Shown here in pieces: positions 13,089 through 25,700 of a DNA stretch of 64,000 bases (positions are counted from its first letter, which is position 1; each line of letters starts with the position of its first letter). The DNA is taken from the NCBI GenBank assembly GCA_021234155.1, contig JAJEKV010000045.1, positions 10,300,631 through 10,364,630 on the forward strand, in the 5' to 3' direction. This DNA comes from Isoetes taiwanensis (lineage: Eukaryota > Streptophyta > Lycopodiopsida > Isoetales > Isoetaceae). The notes below the pieces were generated by a model that saw nothing but the letters and a program-made list of their open reading frames with translations, ran no database searches and was not told the DNA's origin. The translations under genes were made by a program, and so were the position numbers.

Positions 13089-15590
13089 ATTTCCCCCTTT
13101 TTTCTTCCGTTCAATCGGATTCAGTCCGCATTCAGGACCCAAAAGGAGAATTATGGAATGAAAGCATGGAAAGGGAGTCAAACAAAGTTACTGTCGGAAA
13201 AGATCAAAGACTCGACAAATAATAATCAATTCAGATTAATCTGTCTGATTTGCATTGTAAAAGGGCGTTCAAAAAAAAAACCCAGACAGCAGCCTTAAAC
13301 AACTGGGCCAACGTGCCGGAGACAACGACGGGGACGGGCGATTCGAAGAAGCTAAAGCTGCAGAAAGGGTCAGAATTCCCCTCTCCAAATGGACAGAAAG
13401 GGAAGAAAAAAAAAAACAAATCAATCAGACCATATCGGTCTGATTGATCAGAGTAGAAGAAGCACGGGTTAAAGTAATCTGATAACTGTGAAAGCTGACA
13501 AACGGAAGACAAAAAATGGAAAACGAAAAGACCCAGTTTTCCATATTTGCAGGCCGATTCTCCGGCAGGAATGAAAATAAAAATAAATCACGAGCTTTAT
13601 CTATGCCCTCTGCTGCCCAAAATTGCGCCCTTTTGCTCGGTTCGGCCGTGCAATTCATGTGGTAGATTTCCTTTTGTATCAGCGTCGCCATGGCCGACTC
13701 CGTGGCTTCAGGATTTTGCCCTTCGGATGTTTTTCTCGTGTGTTTTTCGATGATCTGGGTTTTTCGTCGAGCTTTGTCGATCACGGATTTCCATTATCAG
13801 CCACCTTTCGAGTACTAATTTCTACATTCTTTTCTTTTGGTAATCATTCTCGTAAGAAAAAACAATGTAAGATAAATTCTATTCTATGCTTAATCTATTT
13901 CTAGATAAAAGCTTCTAGTGAAAAAAAAATGTAACAAACACTTCTTCAATCTATGCTTAGATGCCCAAATCCAGACCTTGATAAACATAATTTAATAGAG
14001 AGAAATAGTTACAAGTTATAGAGCAGGGGCCCTTCATTGTGAGATATATATCATTGTGAGATATATAAGACAGAGTACTACAGAACAATACCATCTCCTG
14101 ACTTCATTACATTACTTTGTAATCTTACATTACAATTATCCTAGATTTACTTCCTTTTGTCCTCGACTTTGACTCTAAGCCTAAGGAGATTGTTGCATAC
14201 TTATTAAGCCAACCTAAACGTCATACAACATGTGTCACGCAAGTTCTGACTTCAAAGTCTTAGCCTTATAACTGATTTCACCAAATAAACAACAATGATG
14301 ACAACATCACCAAACATGCTTTGTATGTCATGGGCAATCTCAAGCCTCTCTCTTCTTGAATGCAAGATTCAAATGCGTTATGCTAACATCAACTGACTAC
14401 GTTAGCATGCCAACAAGAAAGGGATGCATATCGAACATGCTGGGAGTGGTTGGCATTTCTAAATCATAGGGGTGCAATGTCACAATCTTTTGGGCAAGTA
14501 GGAAACCCATAGCTCATTAACCATAGCTATTCTAAATCCTGTCCAAAATCGTTCGGTTATAATCTTTTGAGTAGTTTTGGAAAAAGCACAAATAACTAGA
14601 TATCTTTAAAAAGGATTGAGTAACATCGTAAATGTACTATTATGTAACACCTCCTATGGATAATATCAAGGGTTCGCTTTCTGATCGGACATAATTATCA
14701 AATTTTTCAAGACGTTATGGACCAAAGGTCAATAGTCAAGAAAGTTGTGTTTTTGAGGTGGATTGATCCTGCACTACATTGCTGGATTTTTTTCTTCAAA
14801 TGCAGCAAATACAACCTGTTATGAAATGTTGATAAGAAAATCTGAAATATAGACTATGAGAATTTTGTGATCCTGCATATTTTCCTAGATTGTTATGTAT
14901 CTAAAAGCATAATATCCTAGTTTGTTATCAGTTTCTGTTCTGAATGTTTCTTTTTGGACACAAAAAAATTGGGCCACAGTGTGTTATGGCTGGTAATGCA
15001 ATTTGATCTAACAGTTGAGATCTAATCTTAGCCTGTAAATGATAGGATCACTTTGTCAAAGGCCAAAGGTCAATAGTCAAGAAAGTTGTCTTTATGATAG
15101 AATCTCTTTCAAGAATGAAGTATTAGAACTCAATAACACAATTAAGAAAAATAAGTGGCTCAACAAGATTGGGAGAAGCAGATGTGGAGGTGTGCGGTGC
15201 AAAGCTCCTCCTCACGGATCTTTTCATGCAAGAAATGGACATTCTGCTTCAAACTACTCTTGCTTACGTGCAATAATATCAAGGTTCAAAAGACAATCAT
15301 TGGCCACAATGGATGTGCCAATGACTAGGACAGCTGAGCATGATCCAAAAGTACTAGAAGTACGAATGGAAACAAGAGGAATAGAAGTAGGAGAGATAGA
15401 AGCAAGAGGAAGGATGGGAATGGTAGGTCTTCGAGCATGATATATTTACAAGCCCCACAAAGGCCATGGACCGTTAAGCAAAGACAATTTCTATTAAAAG
15501 AAGAGCGGACCACTCTGAACAACCACAGAATTTGGGAGAGAGGCCTCAGCAGAAAGGGATATACAAATACAAGGACCACTGACAATGGGG
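13089..15590. other. Upstream region of the subtilase and gene-free DNA
   Basis: The first few hundred bases should hold the subtilase promoter and 5' leader on the minus strand, but I saw no convincing TATA box. The open frames here (13425-13784 minus, 15039-15440 plus) match nothing I recognise and have biased, repetitive composition. A 27-base direct repeat is listed separately. Confidence 0.5.
14722..15089. repeat. 27-bp perfect direct repeat, 341 bp apart
   Basis: The word starting 'ccaaaggtcaatagtcaag' and ending 'aaagttgt' occurs at 14722-14748 and again at 15063-15089 without mismatch. The sequence between the copies is not repeated. It may be a small duplication or the trace of an element. 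Confidence 0.8.
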
Positions 15591-15593
15591 AAG

Positions 15594-15755
15594 GAATCGA
15601 TGGGGGAATAGACGTGTCATTCATCCCTTCCTCCCTTGGGATCGTCCTAACTGCGGAAGCGTAAATAAACATAAGCATATGACATCAAATACATACAGTT
15701 CCACCTCGTAGGGTGGCTCACCACATCACACATCTGTAACAACAACAGTACATCA
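15594..15755 (-). mobile_element. LTR-like segment shared with 35258-35425
   Basis: About 155 bases here match 35258-35425 at roughly 85-90 percent by eye, from 'ggaatcgatgggg' to 'cgtaacaac'. The match stops sharply on both sides. In the 35-kb copy the segment lies upstream of a primer-binding site, in the U5-side part of an LTR read on the minus strand. Here it lies downstream, in minus orientation, of the chromovirus pol, where a 3' LTR would be expected. True LTR ends were not found on this side. Confidence 0.5.
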
Positions 15756-16424
15756 CATATAAGTTACAGATGAACAGGGAGGTAATATTTAAGTTAATTA
15801 TTATAATCACATCCCTTATTTCATAACTTGTAATAGTAAGGTAATTTTCGTCACCCTTACTTAAATTAACACTTAATAATCACAAAACTTTTATAATTTT
15901 TCACACTTAATATTTACAAAAGTTTCAAAATTTTATAATTTAAAGATCTGTTTTGTCTCCTTGCAACACATTATGACAAAAAAATGTCTTCACCGTGCGA
16001 CCCTCCTGTCGTTTGGATCCTTCTATTGGCCTGCAGGTCCGACACTACGTTAGTACACATTTATTTATTATAAAGATGGTTATTAGGAAACCACCCATTT
16101 AATTACAATTAATTTAACTACATGGATGCAAGACTAATGTCCTGGCGTAGGAAGAGGATGCTTCTTCCATCGTAGCCGTGGAGACGGCGCCCTATAATGC
16201 CTAGGATGATGTCTAATGCCTACACCTTTCGTCGCCCTTGGCGTGGAGGATGGCGTCCTCCCCATAGTAGGCATAGACTAGAGGTGCTTTCCTATCAATG
16301 CATGATCCTATATGACCTCTTATCTTTCAATTTCACCTATTTCCGTGACGATGAAAGCAGACTTCTTAATCTACCTTCCACTCACCTATCAGTTCGATGT
16401 CGACTACTTCGGTAACGAGTTGAC

Positions 16425-19160
16425 CTTTGCATTGCTTCATAAATTGGGGGTGCTGCTTCTCCAGATCTGATTGTAGTACTCACACAGCGTCTTCCACGGT
16501 AAGTGCGTCCATTTTACTAGGTATTGGAGAAATTGAGATCTTCTTGTCTTCTTATAGGATCTGTCAAAAAGAACCTCCGGGACAATCTCAGTTGATCGTC
16601 CGTCATTTCCAGTAACTCCAATGTCACCAATACTTCCTCTGGATCAAGAGTGTGCCTCTTCAGGAGACTTAAGTGAAAAACTCTATGGATCTTCAAGTGT
16701 GCTGGCAGGTCCAACTTGTAGGATTGGTTACCTACTCTCTTGGTTATCCTGAATGGTCCAACCCACCTTGGAGCAAGCTTCTTGCAATCACCAATGCGGA
16801 GCTTCGCTTGTTTGACCCTGATCTTCAGTCAAACATTGTCCCCTACTTAGAACTCTCTTAACGCTCTTCTGCCGGCTTTTTGTTGCTAGGAGATATCCTC
16901 GTACTTCCTCCACCAAGTGTTGCATGTCAGCTAGCATCTGCTGGGATACTTCTACCTTGGACACGGGATTGTGCCAAGTGTCTGGAGTCAAGCATTGGTA
17001 ACCGTAGTTGATCATGAACGGCGACATTCGAGATGACTCCTGCTTGGTGCTATTGTAGGAAAATTCCACCAAATTAATGTAGTCATCCCACTTCGATTGC
17101 TTGTTCCAGACATAGTTTCTCAACATGTCTTCAAGTATCCGATTCGTACGCTCCGTCTACCCATCAGTCTGAGGATGGCATGTCGTGCTCATCGACAACA
17201 ACGTCTGAATGGTGCTGAAGAAATCTTGCCAAAGTGCACTCATGAACTTCGAATCCCTATCAGAGATTATCTCTCTCGGCATCCCATGGAGTCAGAAGAT
17301 TTCCTTTGTGAACAACACGGCGGTATCCAATGCCATATCCATTGTCCTGCATGGCACAAAATGCGCTATTTTTGACAACTTGTCGACTACGACCATTAAG
17401 GCATCCTTGCCTATTATGGTTTTAGGGACCCCTGTTATGAAGTCCATGATAATTACCTCCCATTTGGCATTGCAATGGACTCTCGTCGTCAAAGAATGCC
17501 TTTAGAGTGCGTCCGCAACCACATTGAGTTTGTCTGGTTTGTACACGATGTCAAAATCATACACCTCCAGGAACTCCATCCATCTCCTTTGTCTCAAGTT
17601 GAGATGTGGTTGGGTGAAGACATACTGTAGACTCTGATGGTCCGTACCTAATTGGAACTTTCTTCCCAATAGGTAATGTCTCTATATCCTTAACGCTCTC
17701 GCCACTGCTAGCAACTCCTGGTCATGGGTTGGGTAACGTATTTCTGTGTCGTTCATCTTCCTTGAATCATACGCTAATACCCTCTCCTCCTACATTAAGA
17801 CTGCTCCTATTGCAATCTTGCTAGCATCGGTTGCCACCAACTTATCCTTCTCGAGATCCGACAATGTCAAGAATGGGGCAGTCATTAGAGCTTCCTTCAA
17901 CGTCTCAAATGCTACTTGGGCCTTCTTTTGCCAATGACTCGCCCAATCTTTTATCTTTTCTGCTTTAGTGAGGCCCATTAATGGTGCTGCTATCTTGGCA
18001 AAGTTCTTGACGAACTTTCTGTAATAATCCACTAAGCTGAGGAAGCTCCTCACTTCATGGCCAATCAATTACCGCTTCAACCTTTGCAGGGTCAGTGGAA
18101 ATTCCCTCTGTTGAAATTACATGTCCCAAATACTCTACTCTTTCTGTAGCGAAGTGACACTTGGACAACTTTGCGTAGAGTTCATGCCTCCTGAACTTCT
18201 CAAGTACCTTCCTCAAGTGTTGTGCATGCTCTTCTAGGGACTTGCTATACACCAAGATGTCATCAAAGAAAACTATGATGAACATATTTAGAAACTCACT
18301 AAAAACATCGTTCATGAACCTCATGAAGGTTGCTGAGTCATTGGACACTCCGAATGGCATCACTGTAAACTCATAGTGGCCATATCGCGTTTTGAAAGTG
18401 GTCTTATAGATGTTCTCTTCCTTGATCCTGATTTGGTGGTAGCCCGATCTCAAGTCTATTTTGGAGAAGACCTTTGCATCTTGAAGCTGATCCATCAAGT
18501 CGTCTGATCGAGGCAATGTTCTTGATGGTGTGCTTGTTTAATTGACGATAGTCAATGCACATTTTCAGACTTCCATCTTTCTTCTGAACAAACAGGATAG
18601 GTGCCCCAAACAGGGAGACACTAGGTCTTATAAACCCTAGGTCTAGCAACTCTTACAATTGCTTCTTCAATGCCAACTATTGAGATGTCATTCTGTACGG
18701 TGCCTTACTTGTGGGCTTAGTTCCTGGTTCAAGTGCTATTTTACACTCGACTCTCCTATATGGAGGAAGTTGCTTGATCTCATCTGGGAATAAATTATGG
18801 AATTCCTTCACTAGCTTGGCTACTTACTTCGGCAGCTTGTTCAATGTTTTGTCCTCCTTGTCTTCCTCTATTTCTGGCTCTTCAACTTTGAGCTTAAAGA
18901 CATAAGCCACTTGCTCCTTCTTTATGCACTTAAGTAATTTCTTACTAGACATGCATTGGATGATTGGGGTGACTTCTTTACCTATTATCTCAATGATTTT
19001 GCCACCTGGCACCGTTAAGGTTACTTTTCGCTGCCCGCAATCATTTACAGCACCAGTTGGGCCAAGGTATTCCATGCCTATGATCAGGTCATACTTGTCA
19101 ATATTGATGACCTCTTCTCCCATCCCAATGTTGATACCTGACACTACCACCCCAAAACTG
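16425..19160 (-). mobile_element. Decayed Ty3/gypsy pol of chromovirus type (PR-RT-RH-INT-CHR)
   Basis: In minus order: an aspartic-protease C-terminal part (18824-19150, LIIGMEYLGPTGAVNDCGQ), reverse transcriptase (18055-18649, with [25 protein letters not shown] and FFDDILVYS as the active-site box), RNase H (17520-18068, LVATDASKIAIGAVL), integrase (MDFITGVPKT at about 17440; VEFSYNSTKQESSRMSPF at about 17050), then LPAHLKIHRVFHLSLLK, a linker and a chromodomain-like tail (LTVEDAVWVLQSDLEKQHPQ) ending near 16425. Several frameshifts and stops break it, for example around 18500 and 16700. Gag and the N-terminal protease half are missing at 19160, where unrelated AT-rich sequence begins. This is a dead copy. 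Confidence 0.9.
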
Positions 19161-19164
19161 GGTC

Positions 19165-19880
19165 CATATGTTGTTTTTCAGTGTCTTTTTTGCAAAAAAA
19201 CAACACCAAAAAACTACATGTTGTTTTTTGTCCGGGTTTGCTAGAAATGACGTGTAGTTTTTAGCAAAATGTTTATACATGTAGTTTTTGTTGCCAAAAG
19301 TCTACGCATAGAGTTTTTTCAAAATTATCTACACGTAGGAATTAACGTATATTTCTACAGGTTGTTTTAAAAATAGCTATAGTTTTCAAGCGTTGCTTTC
19401 TTCAAAATTAGACATGTGGTTCGTAATAAAACTTAAAAGGTCCACATGTTGTTTTTAACTGTTGTTTTGCCAAAAATCAACACTAAAAAACCATGTATAG
19501 GATTTTGTCCGACTTTGCTAAAAACTATGCGTACTTTTCTGAAGTGTTGGTCCTTCAAAAAATGATATGTGGTTTTGAGAAGCAATGTATTTTTTCAAAA
19601 ATAGGTGTTGTCTTTTAGTATTGTTTTACATAAAATGCACATGTGGTTTTATAGAATTTTCAATAAACAACATGTCAAATGACATGGCATTAAAAAAAAA
19701 AACATGGCTAAATGACATGGCATTAAAAAAAAAAACAATATGTTGAAAATTTAAAAATTTTCTATTATTTTTTACCATGATATCTAAAATTAACTATGGT
19801 CTTTAAGCATTGTTTTATTACTTTCACAATTGTTGGAATCTTATTAAAGTTCTTTTAAGCTCTGATATAATTGTTATTTT
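19165..19880. repeat. AT-rich degenerate repeat block
   Basis: Variants of 'acatgt(g/a)gttttt' and 'aaaaacaacac' recur through the block. 19672-19738 holds a near-perfect 34-base tandem pair ('aaatgacatggcatt' plus an A run). The block separates the truncated chromovirus protease from the first recognisable LINE codons. It ends in a pyrimidine tract and cag at about 19881-19884 that resembles an intron 3' splice site, which may be chance. Confidence 0.5.
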
Positions 19881-19883
19881 CAG

Positions 19884-21317
19884 GCCAGTGGTGAGATTAT
19901 CATGAAATGGAAAGACCAGGGGCCAATGATATTGGTAGGAGATATGAATGCCAGAACAGGCCAGGAACAAGCACAAATTACGAGTATAAATGAGATAAGT
20001 GGACAATGGATACAAAGTGGCGAGATCACAAGAATGGAAAAGAAGTACATAAGACAAGGCGAAAATCAATGCCAAAGGCGAGTTACTGATAGAGGTGTGC
20101 ATGATAGCAGGGGTCATCATAGCTAACGGGTACAGAGATGGAGTGGGTCAGGGGAATTCACGAATCAGAATACACATGGGAAAAGTATAGTCGACTACGT
20201 AATCCTGAACGATAAAGACGTGGCAAACATCTCAAGCTTCATCCTGGCATGATGGCCGACTGGGAAAAGGGAGAGCCACAGATCCATTCAATTGGCAGTA
20301 AGACAGGAAGAATGGGAATAGATGGAGTTACTGGACAGGGAAAAATGCACGAACATGAAGATACATTTTCGGAATAACCACGCAGAGATATTCACAAAAA
20401 ATGTCAGATCAGAGATAGAAAAATGGGCATGGGAGAAGCGTGGAGCAGATGAGAATGGAAACAAGCTGAATGACATAATAATACAGGTGGCGATGGATAT
20501 ATTTGGGAAAAGAAAGAGGCCTAGGAAGAATCAGGCGTTCAGTGCCTCAGTATGGTACGATAAGGAATGTAGGAAACAGAAAAGGAGAGTCAAAGATCAC
20601 AAGGCACGGAAGAGGTGGCATACCTAAAACTGTTGAAATAAAAAAGAAACAAAAACTTATTACAGCACATGGGGCCTAGCAGATATGCTAAAAAAGCAAC
20701 CTAGAAGGTTCTGAAAGGGACTGAAAGAAGGGGGAGGGGGGGGGACAAAAAACAGAGAAGGCGCATCAGAATACTCAAGGAATCGAATGGGAAAAATACC
20801 TCGAAAAACTGTATAGGACAGGGGCCACGGCAATGCCAATACCTGTGCCACCAGAAGCAAAGAAGCCATGTTTCAGTGAACACGAAGTGATGGTAGCATT
20901 ATAGAAAATGTCCAATAACAAGGCATTGGATCTCTATGGACTTACTGTAGAGCTACTGAAATGTGTGGACATAGTGATCACCAAAATATTCAATGGCATA
21001 GTCAAAATAGGGGTACCGAATAGGTAGACATATACAACAGGGTAATACCTTTACACAAGGGAGGAGATAGGGAGGCAATAAGTTGAAGTACTGACAGAAA
21101 AGCTAAGAGCACAAGGGCAAGCGGGCTCCGGCCTGAACACTCGACTACAGATCCCTTCGAATATTAATAGAGCAAAACAAATCACAGGGAAAAAGATAAT
21201 ATGCTGCTTTGTGGATTTCAGAAAAGCATTTGACACTGTCCCAAGAGAAAAGCTGTTACAGAGACTAGTGGACCTGAGGGCACCGGAGTATATGGTAGGT
21301 TCTATCGCACGGTTATT
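19884..21317 (+). mobile_element. LINE, upstream half (endonuclease and start of reverse transcriptase)
   Basis: The plus-strand frames read GPMILVGDMNARTG near 19915-19965, a DNase-I-like endonuclease motif of non-LTR retrotransposons. Next come a linker with VWYDKECRKQKRRVKDHKAR (about 20552-20611), a pre-RT stretch near 20890 (KMSNNKALDLYGLTVELLK) and RT motif A as CCFVDFRKAFDTVPREKLLQ at about 21200-21259. The N-terminal endonuclease is missing and several stops and frameshifts are present, so the copy is inactive. The reading breaks off at 21317 after SIARLF, exactly where the LTR of a gypsy element begins. The remaining RT motifs resume at 29469. Confidence 0.85.
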
Positions 21318-22683
21318 TGTTGCCACTAGGTGGCAACATTTTCATTGTTTTGACAGTCACATTTCACATTGTTTTGGGCATTTCATATAATTGTCCTTTG
21401 GTTATTTGAAGTTGCAGCCAGCTAGATGCAGTCCAGGCTCAAGACCCGGTGAGTAGGAGCACCTCTCGTTGAGTCGTTTAGATTCACGAGGCCATGGGGG
21501 AGTTACTATGGCACAGTTCCAGTTCCATTGACGTTCCATTGACGGCATATGTAGTGAGAAGACTTGGTGTGTTGGAACATCTCATGCAAAATTTATGATT
21601 TTGCATGGCCATGGAGGAGACACCATGGTGCAGTTGAGATCTGTGTTGCTAGAACATAGGCCTTTTTAAGTTAGAAGGTTTTTGCACTTGCTCTTATTAA
21701 CGTTTACATTTGGTATATTAAAAAACAAAAAAACAAAAAAAAGGGAAAAAGACAAAAAGAAATCGCATGAAGACAATTAGATTTGCAAATTCCGGTAGAG
21801 CTGCGGAACAGGCGGAGACTTGGAGAAGAAGTGGTTTTAACAGAAGATTTATGGCACTGCAAGATCTGGAGTGGCTATTATGGCATCTGACACTATTCTG
21901 GTGGAGGGAAAAAGCCGTTGCAGCAGATTCCGGAAGCATGGGAAGCGGGATAAAGAGGAAAAGAACAGATGAAGGGGCTCTCAGTTGGACATTCGTAAGG
22001 GGTATGTTCTTGGGCAGCCAGAAAAATATTGTTTCAAGAATGTTGTGATGTCTACCATTGATTCAAACATTCTGATAATATTTAGCTCAATTATGTGCTG
22101 TCTTTTGGGCTAGTTCAGGGATTCTTATCTCAGATTTTAGCTCTTGCCATTGAAAAACTCAATATATCTAGTATATTGCTGTTGTTATTTCGAAATATCA
22201 CCATTGTTGCTGTTGTTGTTTCAAGATATCTCCATTGTTGCTGTAGTTATTTCAAAATATCACAATTGTTGCTGTCTTTAGGTCTGGTTCAGGAATTCTT
22301 ATCTCAGATTTCTGCTCCAGACAACATTGAAAAATTCAATATATCTGGTATATTGGCTGCTGTTGTCTCAAAATATTACTATTGTACCAAGTGTTTTCCT
22401 GATCAAATCGTATGAAGCGAAGATTGAACTCCTTGTGGGAGCGAAACTCAGTGTTCATTCATCTAGGCTTTGATGTTTCAGATTGATCCAAAAAGCAGAA
22501 GTTTTACATAAGGTTATCAAAACTGTTCTCTCTCATTTCATCACCCATTTGTCAGACATTGGAAAAAGATATTTGATTTAAGGAGAAATCATAGCTGAGG
22601 AGTGATTGGCCCAACCAATCTGGAGGTCCTGATCACTTGGGGTCTCTGAAGACTGTTGCACAAAGCCTAATTTGTGTGCAACA
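21318..22683 (+). mobile_element. 5' LTR of nested Ty3/gypsy element
   Basis: This 1366-base repeat starts TGTTGCCACTAGG and ends GTGTGCAACA. It matches 28102-29468 with about fifteen small differences by eye, roughly 1 percent, so the insertion is young. Its termini are the short inverted repeat TGTTG/CAACA. The sequence to its left is LINE reverse transcriptase. Confidence 0.93.
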
Positions 22684-22689
22684 TCTTTT

Positions 22690-22707
22690 TGGAGGTCCTA
22701 CCGGGAT
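22690..22707 (+). promoter_or_regulatory. Probable primer-binding site, non-iMet tRNA
   Basis: Six bases after the LTR, the sequence TGGAGGTCCTACCGGGAT begins with the TGG that pairs with a tRNA CCA end. It has the length and G/C layout of a tRNA acceptor and T-arm complement. It is not the common initiator-methionine type. I cannot name the tRNA with confidence. Confidence 0.55.
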
Positions 22708-22737
22708 AGTTCTGTATCTTTTGTGTCCATTGCACTT

Positions 22738-25700
22738 ATGCCTCCAAAAAGAGGTAACGCTGAAGAAGGGATTATGGAGCAGGGAAGTAACAGCCAGACA
22801 GATGGACATATTGTCTCAGCAGTGCCGCCATACCAAATCGAAGTTAACCTTCCAGTGACAATGCCTACCTATGATGGAACCATGAACCCACATGAATATC
22901 TCACCCAATTTGAAGAGTACTATGCAGAAAGTGGTAAAAGAAAAGGGAGTAAGGTTATTGTCTTTGGTTTGGCTATGAGAAGAGAAGCCAAAAGCTGGTT
23001 CCAGTATCAAGAATGCTGCGGCGTGACAGAATGGGAAGTTATCAAAGACAATTTCATGGAAAGATTTGGCACCGCTGCTTCAAAAGGAGGACTTATTCAA
23101 GAACTGCCAACATTGGTTATCAAAAAAGGTGAAAGTGTTCCTGCTTTTGTAGAAAGGTTCAACACTTATCTGCTGAGATGTAAAGATAAGAAGATTGATA
23201 CACCAACCATCCATCTAGTGGAATTTTTTATTTGTGGATTGAAGCCACATTACAAGCTATACAGGAAAATGGGTAAGCTACATGACATGGGCTTACTGGA
23301 TTCTATTCATAAAGCCTTAGCTAAAGCAATGGAAATCTCAAAGCAATTACTGGCTGTAGCTGATGATGCTCAGCATATGCATGACCAGTATTCCCCCGAT
23401 TGGGAGCAAGAACCAGAAGCGTGCTACACTATTGCTAAAGAAAAGAAGCCCTCCTTGAAGGAAGAAGTAGCAGCAGAAGTGGCCAAAGCCACCAGTAAGT
23501 TAGAATCCACCATGCAAACTTTAGTGGAGTTTTCAAAACAGATGGCTGAAGTATTGAAGGTTCAGTCAAACACATCAACATATGGCAGACCAGCGTACTC
23601 AGGGCCACCTTGCTCTTATTGTTTAAAACCCAATCATCCGGAGAGTAGGTGCTTCGCAAGACCCTGCCTGAAATGCAACAAAAGGGGACATTTTGGGCAA
23701 GAATGCCCCGTGTGCGACTTCTGCAAAGAAATTGGACATAAGGAGGACAGGTGCCTTGTTAAAGAATACATGCTGAAAATGGGAAAGGGAAACACATCAG
23801 CTACCTTGGAGACTCCTAATCATGCCTTTCTTGTGGAAGCCACGGATGAAGAACAACGTGCAGGAAAGGAAGAAATACTTGCTGTCCAAACACGTGGCCA
23901 AATGGATTCAGCACGCAGGTCTGCTTCTCCCAAGAAGGTAACCTTCTTTGATCCTGTGACTCACACGACCTCCAACACACATGTTATAGCTCCTGCGCTT
24001 GTCCTTAAGGAAGTAGCCTCCCATATGCCCGCATGCAAATCTCCTGCTAATGAGGTGGAAGCCTTGCTGAAAAATTCGAAAGTAAGCATTGACTTATGCA
24101 CTTTGCTCAGAATTGCCCCATCCTATAAGCAGTTGTTGTTGTCACATACGATGGAGCCTGACAGTGATACCAGCACCCATCTGGTAACTCAAGGAGCAGC
24201 AGACCCGGGCATTTTTTCTTGCGAGGCCATTGTGAACAATGTAGCCTTACCAAAGGTTTTTCTTGATGGAGGATCAGGCCAGAATGTCATGCCTTACCAT
24301 GTAATGATGCAGCTCAAGTTGCAAATAACCTCACCAGCATCAATCCTGCTGAAATCCTTTGACAATCAGAAGGTGCGTCCCTTGGGTTTGGTACAAGGAG
24401 CTAAAGTTGCAGTCAAAGGCATTCGAGTGGAGACGGATTTTGTGGTGATCTCGTTCGGAGACGATCATCAGGATACCACTTCTTATGGTTTAATCTTAGG
24501 GAGGAGATGGATGAAGGTCGTGGATGCTAGACCAATCTGGTCCCAAGGAATCTGCACAATCACAGATGGGCAAAGGACAGTCACCATATACAACAACCAA
24601 GGCAAAATTGGCGCTCGTGACGAGTTCTCCATGTTGATCGAGCATGAGGACATGCTCCAATCAGTTGGTGTAGGTCATTTACAGCTACAAGTCCCTGCCA
24701 TAATTCATCGGCCTGAAGAAAGGATGTGTTCAACAACGTTGTGCCATGCAAAAGCCACCCTATGGTTCGATGGAGGCATTTCCAAACAAGCTAGAATAGC
24801 TTCTGCGGGAATTATCATAAGGGATGAGAACCATACAGTTCTGAGAAAAACAGGGAAAGTCATTCCTTTCATCACTTCAAATGCAGCAGAATATGAAGCC
24901 CTGCTTTTGGGTCTGGATGAAGCCCTCTCGCTGAACATCACACACCTCAATATTTATGGAGATTCCTTGTTGATATGCAAGCAGGTCACTGGTGAGTTCT
25001 CAGCAAAACACGAGAGCATGGAAGTGTACAGGCAGAAAGTGCTCAGCAAACTGCATAGGTTTAAATATTGGAGTATTCAACATATTCCAAGGGAGATGAA
25101 TTCAGAAGCTGATTGTATTTGCAAAGAGACTCTGGTCCATCATTTGCAGCAAGATTCCACACATGAAGAGGACTTAGATCCGGAAGCTCACCAACACATG
25201 CACCCCATATTGGTAATAGATGTTAGCAAGGAGGCAAACACACGCGTAGTACATATTTCCAAGACTGGACAGCAAAGGACACTTTCGATTGGAGATCACC
25301 TTTCGAAAACAGAGTATGCTTCACTTACCCAACTCTTTCAAGAAATGGTTGATATTTTTGCATGGGATTACAGTGAATTGAAGGGTATCCCGCATGAGTA
25401 TGGCATGATGGAAATTAATCTCAAACCTGGCTCTAAGCCTGTCACTCAAAAATTAAGGAAGATCAATCCAGTACTGTTACTATTGATTCGAGCAGAGATC
25501 GACAAGATGCTGGCTGCAGGATTGATCGTGGATATTCAGTACCCACAATGGGTCTCTTGTATTATTCCAATAGAAAAAAAGAATGGGGGCTTGAGAATCT
25601 GCGTCGACTATCAAGATCTCAACAAATGTACACTCAAAGACTTCTATCCGTTGCCTTTTTTGGAGGAAGTACTTCAAGCAGTAGCAGGTAAGGCTTGCTA

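Noticed and set aside
13425-13784. 119-aa minus-strand frame upstream of the subtilase
   Set aside because: It has no motif, lies where the promoter or leader is expected, and has composition like its surroundings.
15039-15440. 133-aa plus-strand frame
   Set aside because: It has no recognisable domain, an arginine/glutamate repeat-like end, and begins within a direct repeat. It was not supported as a gene.
16470-16500. 'actcacacagcgtc' as a fifth copy of the 63-bp palindrome
   Set aside because: Only the first ten bases match, the right arm is absent, and the site is inside chromodomain coding sequence.
21718-22415. Open frames inside the 5' LTR (and their copies in the 3' LTR)
   Set aside because: They carry no recognisable motif, lie in non-coding LTR sequence, and are duplicated only because the LTR is.
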